DNA of 38,111 bases from positions 1-38,111 of the forward strand of contig JACMQO010000172.1 of NCBI GenBank assembly GCA_014376935.1, in the 5' to 3' direction. Made by a program: the position numbers and the translations under genes. Positions within the stretch are counted from its first letter, which is position 1, and the number at the start of each line of letters is the position of its first letter. Shown one piece after another: positions 8,352-16,883 of the stretch. This DNA comes from Bdellovibrio sp. GTDB lineage: Bacteria; Bdellovibrionota; Bdellovibrionia; Bdellovibrionales; Bdellovibrionaceae. The notes under the pieces are model-generated. The model saw only the letters and a list, made by a program, of their open reading frames with translations, was not told where the DNA came from and searched no databases.

Positions 8352-8846
8352 ATGACCGTAACATTAAGCATGAGATTAACACTATTTGTAATGTGCCTAT
8401 TTGGTTTGCTAGCTACGGCTAATGCTAGAATTCGTTTACACAAAGTTAAAGACCCGCCAAAGGCGTGCGTCGTCATGAAAGAAGACGAATTATTAAGTCG
8501 TAAAGATAAACTTGTTTGGGGAACCGAGCGTAACAGCGTGATCGTCGACGACGCTGAAATCACGATCGTTAATGATTTGGGTCAAAAAATTTGCGAGTGG
8601 AATAAGGCTTCATTTGCTGCGTTTGGTAACGTCGACGACTTTCGTTTTTATATCGATGAGTATAAAAATTTAATTTACCCTTACGTTGAAAATAAAGAAA
8701 AAGGTGCAGGCGTGACAATGCTTAAAGTACCTTTACAAACATGTTCGCTGAATGACCAAAGAACTTTGGCTTCATTAGAAATTCCTAAATGCGATAAGCC
8801 TAAAAAAGTCAGCCGCAGAAGTTCTAAAAAGAAAAATAGAGCTTGA
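8352..8846 (+). CDS. Small secreted protein with a basic tail (164 aa)
   Basis: The N-terminus MTVTLSMRLTLFVMCLFGLLATANA is a signal peptide with probable cleavage after ANA; an alternative start is the ATG at 8370 (Met7). The mature protein has four cysteines and ends with a strongly basic tail (KKVSRRSSKKKNRA). I do not recognise a family. It begins two bases after the sufE stop and its stop overlaps the TTG start of the Hsp70-like gene (TTGA), so it belongs to the same operon. A disulfide-stabilised periplasmic protein with a cationic tail is a reasonable guess. Confidence 0.68.
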   Translation: MTVTLSMRLTLFVMCLFGLLATANARIRLHKVKDPPKACVVMKEDELLSRKDKLVWGTERNSVIVDDAEITIVNDLGQKICEWNKASFAAFGNVDDFRFYIDEYKNLIYPYVENKEKGAGVTMLKVPLQTCSLNDQRTLASLEIPKCDKPKKVSRRSSKKKNRA

Positions 8847-10132
8847 GTCTAAATAGCGATCCAACACTTGCCATCGATTTCGGAACAAGTAATTCCTTAG
8901 TGGGCGCCTTTGTGAACGGCGAACGTATTGCCGCACTTGAAATTGATCCATTTGCTTCTGATAAAACGATGATGCGAACGCTTTTGTATTTCCCCCATGC
9001 GGATCTTTGCTATTACGGATCTGAAGCTCTATCAAAATATATTTCTGAAGATATGGAAGGGCGGCTGTTTCGTTCTTTCAAATCGCATTTACCGACGCAA
9101 AGTTATTTAGGAACGATCATTGATAATCGTATTTTAACTTTAGAAAATATGATCGGCACTTTTCTGCTTGAATTGAAAAAACGCGCCGAAGCTAAATTAG
9201 GTATTAAAGTTAATAAAGCCGTCATTGGTCGACCGGCTAAGTACTCCATGGACCCGGTAGCCGATGAAGTCGCGTTGATGCGGATGAAAAAGGCCGCTGC
9301 CTTTGCCGGGTTTACGGAAGTCGAATTTATCGCCGAGCCTTTAGCGGCTGCTTTTGATTACCGTAAGCAAATTAAAGATGAAAAATTAATTCTGATTGGT
9401 GACTTCGGTGGGGGTACATCAGATTTCACGGTTATTAAGCTTCACCCGAATAAGTTTAGTAAAAAAGATGTCTTGTCGATTGATGGATGTCCGTTAGCGG
9501 GTGATGCGCTAGATAGTATTTTTATGAGCCATAAGCTGAATAAGAATTTCGGGGCGGGCTCTGTCTACAGAATGCCATTTTCAACGAACATTTTAAAAAT
9601 GCCTCAATCTATTATGCAGCGATTAAATCACCCCGCGCACATTGTGCATTTAAAAGAAAAAGACACCTATGAATTCATTAAAGAGGTTCGAAAGTGCGCG
9701 CTTTTAGATTCAGATAAAGACGCGATCGACAAATTATTTTTAATGATCGAAGATCAGCAAATATTTTCTTTCTTTGAAAAAATTGAAAGTACAAAAAAGA
9801 ATTTGTCATCAAATGCTGATTTTAATTTTAAATTTGAATACCCCGGGCTTGAAACGAACGAAACCTTTTCGCAAAAGCAGTTCGTCGATTGGTCGGCAGG
9901 CGTTAAAGAAAAGATATTCCAATCGCTAGACAGCTGTTTGGCGTCAGCGCAAGTGACCTACGACCAAATTGATCTGGTCTGCTTGACCGGTGGTACGGCG
10001 CACGTTCCTTTTATTAAAAAAGAATTTGAAAACCGTTTTGGGCTAGACCGCTTACAAACGCAATCCCATTTTCACTCGGTCCTATCTGGTTTGATTGAAT
10101 CTGCAGCCTTCTGGTCTGAAGGTCTTATCTAA
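8843..10132 (+). CDS. Short Hsp70-family ATPase (YegD-like)
   Basis: The protein has the actin-like Hsp70 nucleotide-binding domain: phosphate-1 loop IDFGTSNS (about 11-18), AEPLAAAFDY, phosphate-2 loop GDFGGGTSDF near residue 186, and adenosine motif LTGGTAHVPFIKKEF near the C-terminus. At 429 residues it lacks the C-terminal substrate-binding domain of DnaK, like E. coli YegD (450 residues), whose clients are unknown. The start is the TTG at 8843, overlapping the TGA of the previous gene; the text after it (LNSDPTLAIDFG) fits the family start. A 102-base gap separates it from the SPFH-SHOCT gene, which may still be functionally related. Confidence 0.82.
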   Translation: MSLNSDPTLAIDFGTSNSLVGAFVNGERIAALEIDPFASDKTMMRTLLYFPHADLCYYGSEALSKYISEDMEGRLFRSFKSHLPTQSYLGTIIDNRILTLENMIGTFLLELKKRAEAKLGIKVNKAVIGRPAKYSMDPVADEVALMRMKKAAAFAGFTEVEFIAEPLAAAFDYRKQIKDEKLILIGDFGGGTSDFTVIKLHPNKFSKKDVLSIDGCPLAGDALDSIFMSHKLNKNFGAGSVYRMPFSTNILKMPQSIMQRLNHPAHIVHLKEKDTYEFIKEVRKCALLDSDKDAIDKLFLMIEDQQIFSFFEKIESTKKNLSSNADFNFKFEYPGLETNETFSQKQFVDWSAGVKEKIFQSLDSCLASAQVTYDQIDLVCLTGGTAHVPFIKKEFENRFGLDRLQTQSHFHSVLSGLIESAAFWSEGLI

Positions 10133-10234
10133 GCGTGTCAGTCTAATAATCTGTACAAATTTTTGTAGGATAGGAATAAAATAAACCCGTCCCCATTTAT
10201 TATTTATTTAGGTTTTTTACCTTAAGGAGTCATC

Positions 10235-11254
10235 ATGTTTGGATCGATTAAGAATCAATTACGCTCGGTTATTGAATGGAAAAATCCATCGACGGATGTT
10301 ATTTTCGAAAAATGGAGTTCAAGCCAGGATGAAATTAAAAACGCATCGAAATTGATCGTTGGCCCCGGACAAGGTTGCCTTTTTATTTACGAAGGAAAAG
10401 TGCAGGCCGTTTACACGACCGAAGGCATGGTCGAATTAACAACGGCCAATATCCCATTCTGGACAACGATCACCAAATTTATGCAGGCATTTGAAAGTGA
10501 ACATAAAGTTGGAATTTATTTCTTTAGACGTCATCAGCTGACCGATTTAGGCTGGGGCACAACATCAGTTATCAAATACGATGATCCAAAATATAAATTT
10601 CCGGTAGGCTTGCGGGCGTTTGGAAACTTCTCTGTGCAAATCACGCAAGCGGAATGGTTTGTGCAAAATATCACGGGCGTAAAAGATCAGTACACGGCCT
10701 CTGAATTACGCCAGTTACTAGCGTCGCGTTTTTTACAACCCTTAACTGACTATTTAGCCAATGCAAAGTACTCGTACGCGGAAATTGATTCTCATCGAAC
10801 GGATATCGCGCAAACTTTGAAAACAAATTTAGACGCCGATTTTTCTAAATTAGGTTTTAGTTTGTTAGATTTTAGAATTGAAGGTACTTCGTTTGATGAC
10901 GAAACGGCTAAACGCATTAACCGTATTGCGGATATGTCGGCTGAATCGTTAGCGGCGCAGGCCACGGGCTTATCGTACGCACAATTTCAGCAGCTTGAAG
11001 CTTTAAAAGAAGCCGCTAAAAACCCTGGCGGCAGTGCCGGCATGGGAATGGGCGTTGGCGTTGGTCTTGGCTTTGGTCAGCAAATGGTAGGCGCCATGGC
11101 TGGATTAAATAATAATTCTGCAAATGCCAACAGCGCTGCGGGTGGTGATGACGTTGCCGTGCGGTTAAAAAAATTAAAAGAATTGTTAGATCAAAATTTA
11201 ATTTCTAATGAAGAGTTTGAGACGAAAAGAAAAGAAATTTTGTCAAAAATATGA
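10235..11254 (+). CDS. SPFH/Band-7 protein with C-terminal SHOCT domain
   Basis: The product (339 residues) is an SPFH-type protein of the stomatin/prohibitin-like group related to B. subtilis YdjI (COG4260), which gathers at membranes. An N-terminal strand-rich region is followed by a helical segment (ASELRQLLASRFLQPLTDYL), an Ala- and Gly-rich stretch, and a short C-terminal SHOCT helix pair (about 305-339; core LKKLKELLDQNLISNEEFE). SHOCT is an oligomerisation module. There is no signal peptide. The ribosome binding site is strong (AAGGAG, 8 bases before the ATG). Its TGA overlaps the ATG of the Tim44-like gene (ATGA), so the two are made together. Confidence 0.85.
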   Translation: MFGSIKNQLRSVIEWKNPSTDVIFEKWSSSQDEIKNASKLIVGPGQGCLFIYEGKVQAVYTTEGMVELTTANIPFWTTITKFMQAFESEHKVGIYFFRRHQLTDLGWGTTSVIKYDDPKYKFPVGLRAFGNFSVQITQAEWFVQNITGVKDQYTASELRQLLASRFLQPLTDYLANAKYSYAEIDSHRTDIAQTLKTNLDADFSKLGFSLLDFRIEGTSFDDETAKRINRIADMSAESLAAQATGLSYAQFQQLEALKEAAKNPGGSAGMGMGVGVGLGFGQQMVGAMAGLNNNSANANSAAGGDDVAVRLKKLKELLDQNLISNEEFETKRKEILSKI

Positions 11255-12675
11255 AAAAAATAGCGCGCCTGACTTTATGCCTTTTTGCTTTGATCTTTAT
11301 CGCTAGTTCCACGGTGTGGGCTCGGGCTGGCGGAGCGGGCGGCGGCCACAGTGGTGGAGGCGGCGGCGGGCGAGGCAGTAGCGGCGGGGGATCATACGGT
11401 GGAGGTTATTCGGGCGGCTACAGTCGTGGTTACACGGCGGTCGGCACTGGGTATGGTTCAGGTAGCGGAAGTTCGTTTCCATTTTTTATTTTTATTATTA
11501 TCATAGTTGGATTGTATTTCTTCGTTATTTACCGCCGGCAAAATCGTCGTTCGGAGCAAAATCTAGAAAGCTTATCTGAAACTGATTCTTCCGTAGTCAT
11601 TCCGGGCGAAGACATCATTCTTTTTAGAAGAAAAGTGGGCGCGGCCTTTTTAGCGATTCAAGAGTCGTGGTCACGTCAGCGCGTTGATTTAATGCGAAGA
11701 TTTATTACGGACGGAGTGTACCAAAGATTTCATGCGCAGTTTTCGATGATGAAAAAGTTAGACTTAACAGATGTTATTTCTAATATTCAAGTTAGTAACA
11801 TAATAGTTGTTGGCTACCATCTAGACGGAATTTATGAAGTGGTCGACGTTCAAATTGAAGCCAGTAGCTTTGATCAATTTATAAGTCCGAAATATTCATT
11901 TTTAAATTCTCCGGGTGGCGAAGAGTCTTTTACTGAATACTGGTCATTTATTCGTCGTAAAGATCATGGTGGAAAAGATATCTTTCATTCAGACAACTGC
12001 CCGAAGTGCTCGGCGCCGATCACGAATAAGCTGGTTGAAAGTGCGCGGTGTCCTTACTGCGGTACCTATATCAATAATGGTGACTACGATTGGGTTTTAG
12101 CTGAAATCACGCAAGAAGAAGACTTTATGCCGAAGAGTGAAAGTTCTTTAAGTGAAACCACATTAAAAATTTCAGAAAAAATTCCTGATTATTCAAAACA
12201 ACTGATTGAAGATCGGGCCAGTAATGCATTTATGCAAATATTAATCGCGATCGCGAATAAAGACCTAACGCCATTGACTCGTTTTAGTGCGCCTGAAGTG
12301 ATGCCTACTTTTAAAAGTTGGTTTGAATCGTCAGATTATATTTACGATCGCCTTTTTTTAAATTCGGTCACGTTGTTAGAAGAAAATGTTCAACACGATT
12401 TAGCGCAGGTTGTGATCGATATTCAGTATAGTTACCGGCGTGTGCATCTTCAGGATGGGCGCGCTCAATTACTTGGTGATGAAATTTTAAAGACGTCGGC
12501 CAAAATGGTGATGGTTCGAAAGTTAACGGGATTAAGCCCGAAAGGTTCGATCTACGCGAATTCGTGCTCAAACTGCGGAGCGCCTCAAAAAGATACGTTA
12601 TCTTCTGTTTGTAGCTACTGCCAGGCTCCATTTAGCGACATCAATCGCGAATGGATTGTGGCGGCTTTAAGTTAA
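11251..12675 (+). CDS. Membrane protein with two Tim44-like/zinc-ribbon units
   Basis: The 474-residue protein starts with a signal peptide-like segment (1-25), then a Gly/Ser-rich linker (about 26-74) and one membrane helix (about 76-92). Two similar units follow: a Tim44-like alpha-beta domain (about 120-245) ending in a zinc ribbon with C250, C253, C267 and C270, then a second one (about 310-435) ending with C439, C442, C454 and C457. Tim44-like domains are known from protein translocation and membrane-associated proteins. The gene overlaps the SPFH gene by four bases, which points to a joint role at the membrane, perhaps in surveillance or envelope stress. The repeated layout is seen directly; the role is inferred. 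Confidence 0.78.
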   Translation: MKKIARLTLCLFALIFIASSTVWARAGGAGGGHSGGGGGGRGSSGGGSYGGGYSGGYSRGYTAVGTGYGSGSGSSFPFFIFIIIIVGLYFFVIYRRQNRRSEQNLESLSETDSSVVIPGEDIILFRRKVGAAFLAIQESWSRQRVDLMRRFITDGVYQRFHAQFSMMKKLDLTDVISNIQVSNIIVVGYHLDGIYEVVDVQIEASSFDQFISPKYSFLNSPGGEESFTEYWSFIRRKDHGGKDIFHSDNCPKCSAPITNKLVESARCPYCGTYINNGDYDWVLAEITQEEDFMPKSESSLSETTLKISEKIPDYSKQLIEDRASNAFMQILIAIANKDLTPLTRFSAPEVMPTFKSWFESSDYIYDRLFLNSVTLLEENVQHDLAQVVIDIQYSYRRVHLQDGRAQLLGDEILKTSAKMVMVRKLTGLSPKGSIYANSCSNCGAPQKDTLSSVCSYCQAPFSDINREWIVAALS

Positions 12676-12743
12676 GTATGAAAACCTTTTTTTTAGCAGT
12701 GAAAAAGTTCAAAAGCCGCTGTTAAATTTCCGATAGGCCGTAC

Positions 12744-13364
12744 ATGTGGGCCTTTAGTTCGAAACAAAAAATGGTTTTGCTATTTGCAACTTTGGGCGTT
12801 GCGGTCCTTTTCTTTTTTCAAAATTGCAGCTCGGGCCTTTACCAAATAGCGACTTCGGTTTCGGCCGAAGCGAAATCATCAAAACCAAGAACTGACTTTG
12901 ACGATTTATTACGTCAGTCCGAGCGCGAACTTGATCACACTCAAAAAGCCATGAAATCCACAAACGAATTAAATGTAGCGACCCCGACAGTTGGGAGTTA
13001 CGATGAGACGGGCTCTGTGACGGCCAAAAATAAAGGAATGAAAATTAAATTAGTTAAAAAAACCGCTAAGAAAAAAAGAACATACGCTTTAAATAAAAAA
13101 GCTTCAGCTCAAAGCAAAAAAGTCAGTTTAAATCAAATGTCGTCAAAAAGTTTGAAATCAAAAAAAGCGATGAATATTTCGAAGTCTTCGAAAAAATCAA
13201 AAATAGCTAAAAACGAGAAATTACAAAATAAGTCTTTATCAAAGAAAGCGCCCCAAAGGACGCCGGCTAAAGTTTCTAGTAAAAAGCTTAAGGCCGATGC
13301 GAAAAGCTTAAAGAAAAAGAAGAAGAAAAAGAAGAAAGTCGTACCCGAAGATCTAAAAAACTAA
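12744..13364 (+). CDS. Lysine-rich exported or membrane-anchored protein
   Basis: The N-terminus has a hydrophobic segment (MVLLFATLGVAVLFFFQNCSS) ending at a cysteine near residue 27. It resembles the lipobox of lipoproteins, though the residues before the cysteine (FQNC) are not canonical. From about residue 90 the protein is extremely rich in lysine, with serine, alanine and runs such as SKKAPQ, and a final run of lysines, like a histone-H1-type tail. No family is recognised. If exported, the tail could bind anionic polymers such as LPS, teichoic-like polymers or DNA. There is no good Shine-Dalgarno site. Its stop overlaps the yebC stop on the other strand by 4 bases. Confidence 0.6.
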   Translation: MWAFSSKQKMVLLFATLGVAVLFFFQNCSSGLYQIATSVSAEAKSSKPRTDFDDLLRQSERELDHTQKAMKSTNELNVATPTVGSYDETGSVTAKNKGMKIKLVKKTAKKKRTYALNKKASAQSKKVSLNQMSSKSLKSKKAMNISKSSKKSKIAKNEKLQNKSLSKKAPQRTPAKVSSKKLKADAKSLKKKKKKKKKVVPEDLKN

Positions 13365-14062
13365 ATCGTCGCAAATACTTTGTGCGTATCATCTAAGTCA
13401 TCAACTGCATTTAGAAATTCAGAGACTTCTTTATGCTGGTCTTCAGTCAGATCAGTGATATTTGTTGCTTTGTAAGAGGGGCCTGCCGAAGTCACTTTCC
13501 AGCCGCGGGCTTGAAGGGCTTTGTTCAGTCCATCAATATTTTCAAAAGTTGTAACGAATTCGTAAGAACCATCATCATTTTTAGAAACATCATCGGCGCC
13601 AGCTTCGATCGCTTCTTCGTCGATATCAAAAGTTCCTGCTTTAGATCCTTCAACAACACCAACGCGCGCAAACATCCACGCAACGCTACCGGTTTCACCT
13701 AAGTTTCCGTCATGTTTTTTAAATACGCTGCGCATCTCGGGAGCGGTTCTGTGTTTATTATCTGTTTGGCATTCAACGATGACGCCGACGCCATGTGGCC
13801 CGTAGCCTTCATATGTTAACTCTTCAATGATTTTTCCATCATCTAATAATCCAGCGCCTTTTTTAATCGCGCGGTCGATGGTATCATTCGGACAAGAAAT
13901 AGATTTGGCCGCGTCGATCGCCATGCGTAAGCGGGCATTCATGTCGGGGTTTGGACCGCCAATTTTAGACGCCACTTGAATCTCGCGCGCTACTTTCGTA
14001 AACATCGCTCCTTTTTTCTGTGCGTTCTCTGATTTGCCTGCGGCTTTCCAACCTTTACCCAT
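13361..14062 (-). CDS. YebC/TACO1-family regulatory protein
   Basis: YebC-family proteins bind nucleic acid or ribosomes; some act as transcription regulators and others help translation of proline-rich stretches. The product is 233 residues (246 in E. coli) and begins with the diagnostic MGKGWKAAGK, then GAMFTKVAREIQVASKIGG and ARLRMAIDAAKSISCPNDTIDRAIKKG. The middle GYGPHGVGVIVECQTDNKHRT is also typical. The ATG at 14062 has a good ribosome binding site (GAAGGAG). It stands alone, convergent with the Lys-rich gene and divergent from the DUF455 gene. Confidence 0.93.
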   Translation of the reverse strand: MGKGWKAAGKSENAQKKGAMFTKVAREIQVASKIGGPNPDMNARLRMAIDAAKSISCPNDTIDRAIKKGAGLLDDGKIIEELTYEGYGPHGVGVIVECQTDNKHRTAPEMRSVFKKHDGNLGETGSVAWMFARVGVVEGSKAGTFDIDEEAIEAGADDVSKNDDGSYEFVTTFENIDGLNKALQARGWKVTSAGPSYKATNITDLTEDQHKEVSEFLNAVDDLDDTHKVFATI

Positions 14063-14160
14063 AAATGCTCCTTCACGTAAAATAGTCTTTAAAATTATCG
14101 CGAAGGCTTTGCTTTGTCTAGGTCTTGGCGTCGCGTGCGCTGTATGTTAATGTTCCCGCC

Positions 14161-14937
14161 ATGTGGGCCTTTAACGAACCAGATATTTTTAAAAAAATCC
14201 TAAGAATGCGGCAATCGGCCGATGATATCTTTACGCTGAAAGAGCGCGCGGCGACGCCCATGATACCGGCGCGCGATATTTCACTATTAACTCCAAAAGA
14301 GCTGCCACCCAAAAAAGGGTTGTCTTTTAAAGAAGGCCAAGCGCGTTTACTGCATGATTTGGCCAGTATCGAACTTCAAGCCATGGAGTTAGGGCTTCGC
14401 ACTTTGGTTGAATTTCCAGACGCCCCGCACGCGTTCAGAGAGCAGCTTTTTGAGGTTACGTTATCTGAAAGCGTTCATCTAGAAATGTGTCTGACCGAAA
14501 TTGAAGGTCTAGGGTTTAAGTGGGGAGACTGGCCAGTTCACTGCGCGTTGTGGTCAGCGACCAGCTCGAAAGACTCATTAATCGATCGTATTTTGATCGT
14601 GCACCGTTTTTTAGAAGGCAGTGGCCTTGATGCCGGAGAAACAATTTTAAATCGTTTAAAATCAATCGACGCCCCGCCGGTGAAGCGCGCGGCTGAAAGA
14701 ATTTTTAACGATGAAATTGGGCATGTCGAATTTGGATCGCGCTGGTACCGAACGATGTGTGATGTTGAAAAAATCGATCCGAGCTTGGATTTTTCAGAAC
14801 GTTTGACGAAGTTACGCTGGGTATTACCAAAACGGGTTGAAAATATTGCGGTCGAGATTCGGAAAAAAGCGGGTTTTACCGATGCTGAAATTGAATATCT
14901 TAAAGATTTAAGACTTTCATTTCTAGGACGTAAATAA
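14161..14937 (+). CDS. DUF455 ferritin-like protein
   Basis: The protein carries the two metal-type ExxH motifs expected of a ferritin-like diiron fold: E71 in HDLASIELQAMELG, E103-xx-H106 in SESVHLEM, a candidate E152 or E160, and E185-xx-H188 in NDEIGHVEFG. This fits the DUF455 family (COG2833), whose substrate is unknown. The ATG at 14161 is preferred; an upstream in-frame TTG at 14125 would add 12 residues. Neither has a strong ribosome binding site, so the start is uncertain. The gene converges with the RluF-like gene, with only 3 bases between the stop codons. It has no signal peptide, so it is cytoplasmic. Confidence 0.8.
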   Translation: MWAFNEPDIFKKILRMRQSADDIFTLKERAATPMIPARDISLLTPKELPPKKGLSFKEGQARLLHDLASIELQAMELGLRTLVEFPDAPHAFREQLFEVTLSESVHLEMCLTEIEGLGFKWGDWPVHCALWSATSSKDSLIDRILIVHRFLEGSGLDAGETILNRLKSIDAPPVKRAAERIFNDEIGHVEFGSRWYRTMCDVEKIDPSLDFSERLTKLRWVLPKRVENIAVEIRKKAGFTDAEIEYLKDLRLSFLGRK

Positions 14938-14940
14938 AGG

Positions 14941-15720
14941 TTAGATTTCTTCGTCCGCGTCTAAAAATCTCCAACGACCTTCCGGTAATTTACCCAGCAT
15001 AAGCTTGCCGACGCGCACACGCTTAAGGCCAGTCACGTGTAAACCGACCATTTCACACATGCGGCGAATCTGGCGTTTCTTACCTTGTTTTAGGACGAAG
15101 CGCAGTTGTTCGTCATTGACCCATTCAACCAGGGCGGGTTTTAATTTTTCACCGTCTAATTCTAGACCGTGATTTAATAATTTTAAATCTTCAAAAGAAA
15201 GTCGACCTTCAACTCGCACCAAATATTCTTTTTCAACGTTCGAGTTTTCGCCAATCAATTTTTTTGCTAAGCGACCATCCTGGGTAAAGATCAATAGACC
15301 TTGCGAGTCGATATCTAAGCGACCCACGACCGCGATATCTTTTAAATCACCAATTTGAAGCGTCTTTTTTTGATTTGAAAATTGGGTGCTGTCTTTGATT
15401 AAACGAATCGCAGGTTCATAACCCGAACCTGGTTCAGGTTGTGACGATACGTAACCCACGGGCTTATTCATGATAATCGTCACTAAGCTATTTTGTTTTC
15501 TTAATGCGGGGGTATCCAGCGTGATTTTAACGTCGGGTAATACTTTAAAGCCAAGCTCTTGCACGCGCTCGCCATTCACGAAAACTAAACCTTTTGAAAT
15601 GTAGTCATCCGCTTCGCGGCGCGAACAAATACCACGCTCTGACATCAACTTTGATAGGCGTAGGGGTGTGTTGGGATCTAATTCAGGTTTCGGGGTGGGC
15701 TTCTTAATATACTGTGACAT
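14941..15720 (-). CDS. RluF-like 23S rRNA pseudouridine synthase
   Basis: This RsuA/RluB/RluE/RluF-family enzyme turns specific uridines of rRNA into pseudouridine. It has an N-terminal S4 RNA-binding domain (about 21-66, [20 protein letters not shown]) and the catalytic motif [11 protein letters not shown] with the nucleophile Asp near 136. [20 protein letters not shown] and [19 protein letters not shown] fit RluF best, but RluB or RsuA cannot be excluded from motifs alone. Its start (15720) lies inside the end of the PTPS gene (17-base overlap), so it is the last gene of a four-gene minus-strand operon. Confidence 0.85.
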   Translation of the reverse strand: MSQYIKKPTPKPELDPNTPLRLSKLMSERGICSRREADDYISKGLVFVNGERVQELGFKVLPDVKITLDTPALRKQNSLVTIIMNKPVGYVSSQPEPGSGYEPAIRLIKDSTQFSNQKKTLQIGDLKDIAVVGRLDIDSQGLLIFTQDGRLAKKLIGENSNVEKEYLVRVEGRLSFEDLKLLNHGLELDGEKLKPALVEWVNDEQLRFVLKQGKKRQIRRMCEMVGLHVTGLKRVRVGKLMLGKLPEGRWRFLDADEEI

Positions 15721-16123
15721 AATATTTCTCGCTATATAAGTTTTCCATCTCGAACAACTTAATGAAGGCTAATTTGTTTTTTAATTTCAAAGCTAAAAGT
15801 TTTTTCTCAAAATAAAGTAAAATATTTTCTGTTGTGGGAACTGTTTTCTGAAATTCAGGAATCACGAAATTTAAATGCTCGTGATCTAAAACGGTGGTCA
15901 GTGATAGAATAGATTGTTCCAAAGCATTTTTCGTTTTCATAACTTCATCTTCGCTAAGCTTAGGATCAATTAAAAATCCAGTTTCTAATTTATAATTATG
16001 GCCATGCCCGTGATCCGTGTAGCATCGACCGAAAGCCCTTCGATTTTGGGCGTCGGTCATATCGTCATTTTTATACAGATGCGCCGAGCTAAAATTAGAC
16101 GACACAACTAAAATTCGTTTCAT
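15704..16123 (-). CDS. PTPS/QueD-family protein with the C-x5-HGH motif
   Basis: COG0720 proteins act on 7,8-dihydroneopterin triphosphate. Ligands for the catalytic zinc are H15, H40 and H42, and the active cysteine is C34, with the motif [14 protein letters not shown]-x5-HGH, as in animal 6-pyruvoyltetrahydropterin synthase, where the usual QueD has C-x3-[12 protein letters not shown] gives D80-H81, and TTEN (E99), not the PTAEN seen in QueD, again resembles the tetrahydrobiopterin enzyme. E125 may correspond to the conserved late glutamate. The start overlaps the stop of the SDR gene (ATGA) and its end overlaps the RluF-like gene by 17 bases. QueD-like activity remains possible. Confidence 0.82.
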   Translation of the reverse strand: MKRILVVSSNFSSAHLYKNDDMTDAQNRRAFGRCYTDHGHGHNYKLETGFLIDPKLSEDEVMKTKNALEQSILSLTTVLDHEHLNFVIPEFQKTVPTTENILLYFEKKLLALKLKNKLAFIKLFEMENLYSEKYYVTVY

Positions 16124-16881
16124 TTTAAATTGATTCCGCCATCAACAGAAAGAATGGCGCCCGTCGTCCACGGAGACTCATCACTTGCCAAAAAGTAAGC
16201 AGATTTAGCGACATGGTGTGGTTTTCCGATTTCAGATAACAGCTGTAGATTTGAAACTGAATTCAAAACTTGGTTTTTGGCTTCTGTTTCTAAAATATGA
16301 AAATCATGAATAGGGGTGTCGACAATGCCCGGGCAGACGCAGTTCGCGCGAATGTTAAACGGACCACCTTCTTGCGCTAAGCTCAAAGTCCAATTGGTCA
16401 TCGCGGCCTTTACGGCTGAATAGGCCGACGTTCCAGGAGTCGGTTTAATTCCTAACGTCGAAGAGATATTTAAAATGCTACCTTTTTTGTTTTTCGCAAA
16501 CAAAGGCCATACCAGACGAGTCAAGCGAACCGAACTTAATAAATTCACTTCAAATTGTTCAAGCCAAATGTCTTCAGAGGTTTCAGCAAACGCTTCGCGG
16601 TGAAAAATTCCCGCGCAGTTAACTAAAACTTCAAAGTTTGGACCTGTCTCAATTAATTTTAAAATTTGATTTTGGTAATTTTTTAAATCTTTTAAGTCAA
16701 AGGCCAAAATTTCTGTTGGCCCCGAACAGGATGCTTGAACTTTTCTAAGCTTGTCAGAATTTCTACCAAGTAAGAATACGAAGTAGCCGTGTCTAGAAAA
16801 TTCGCGCGCGATTTCAGCCCCGATGCCAGAGCTGGCACCGGTAACAAGAACGCTGGCTTTTGTTTCTGGACCGAAACTCAT
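16120..16881 (-). CDS. Short-chain dehydrogenase/reductase
   Basis: A classical SDR of 253 residues: NAD(P)-binding TGASSGIG at 14-21, NCAG, the catalytic Ser in ILNISSTLG, the YxxxK pair in AYSAVKAAM, and a C-terminal SVDGGINL. Substrate is not readable from sequence. It starts 2 bases after the acyl-CoA dehydrogenase stop and overlaps the PTPS start by 4 bases. Because sepiapterin reductase and FolM-type dihydropterin reductases are SDRs, a pterin reductase role is plausible here, but fatty-acid or alcohol substrates are equally possible given the acyl-CoA dehydrogenase upstream. Confidence 0.9.
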   Translation of the reverse strand: MSFGPETKASVLVTGASSGIGAEIAREFSRHGYFVFLLGRNSDKLRKVQASCSGPTEILAFDLKDLKNYQNQILKLIETGPNFEVLVNCAGIFHREAFAETSEDIWLEQFEVNLLSSVRLTRLVWPLFAKNKKGSILNISSTLGIKPTPGTSAYSAVKAAMTNWTLSLAQEGGPFNIRANCVCPGIVDTPIHDFHILETEAKNQVLNSVSNLQLLSEIGKPHHVAKSAYFLASDESPWTTGAILSVDGGINLK

Positions 16882-16883
16882 AA

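Noticed and set aside
12743-14174. The 14-base sequence CATGTGGGCCTTTA at both 12743 and 14160, giving two proteins starting MWAF
   Set aside because: A repeated 14-mer is expected by chance in a window of this length and the proteins are otherwise unrelated.
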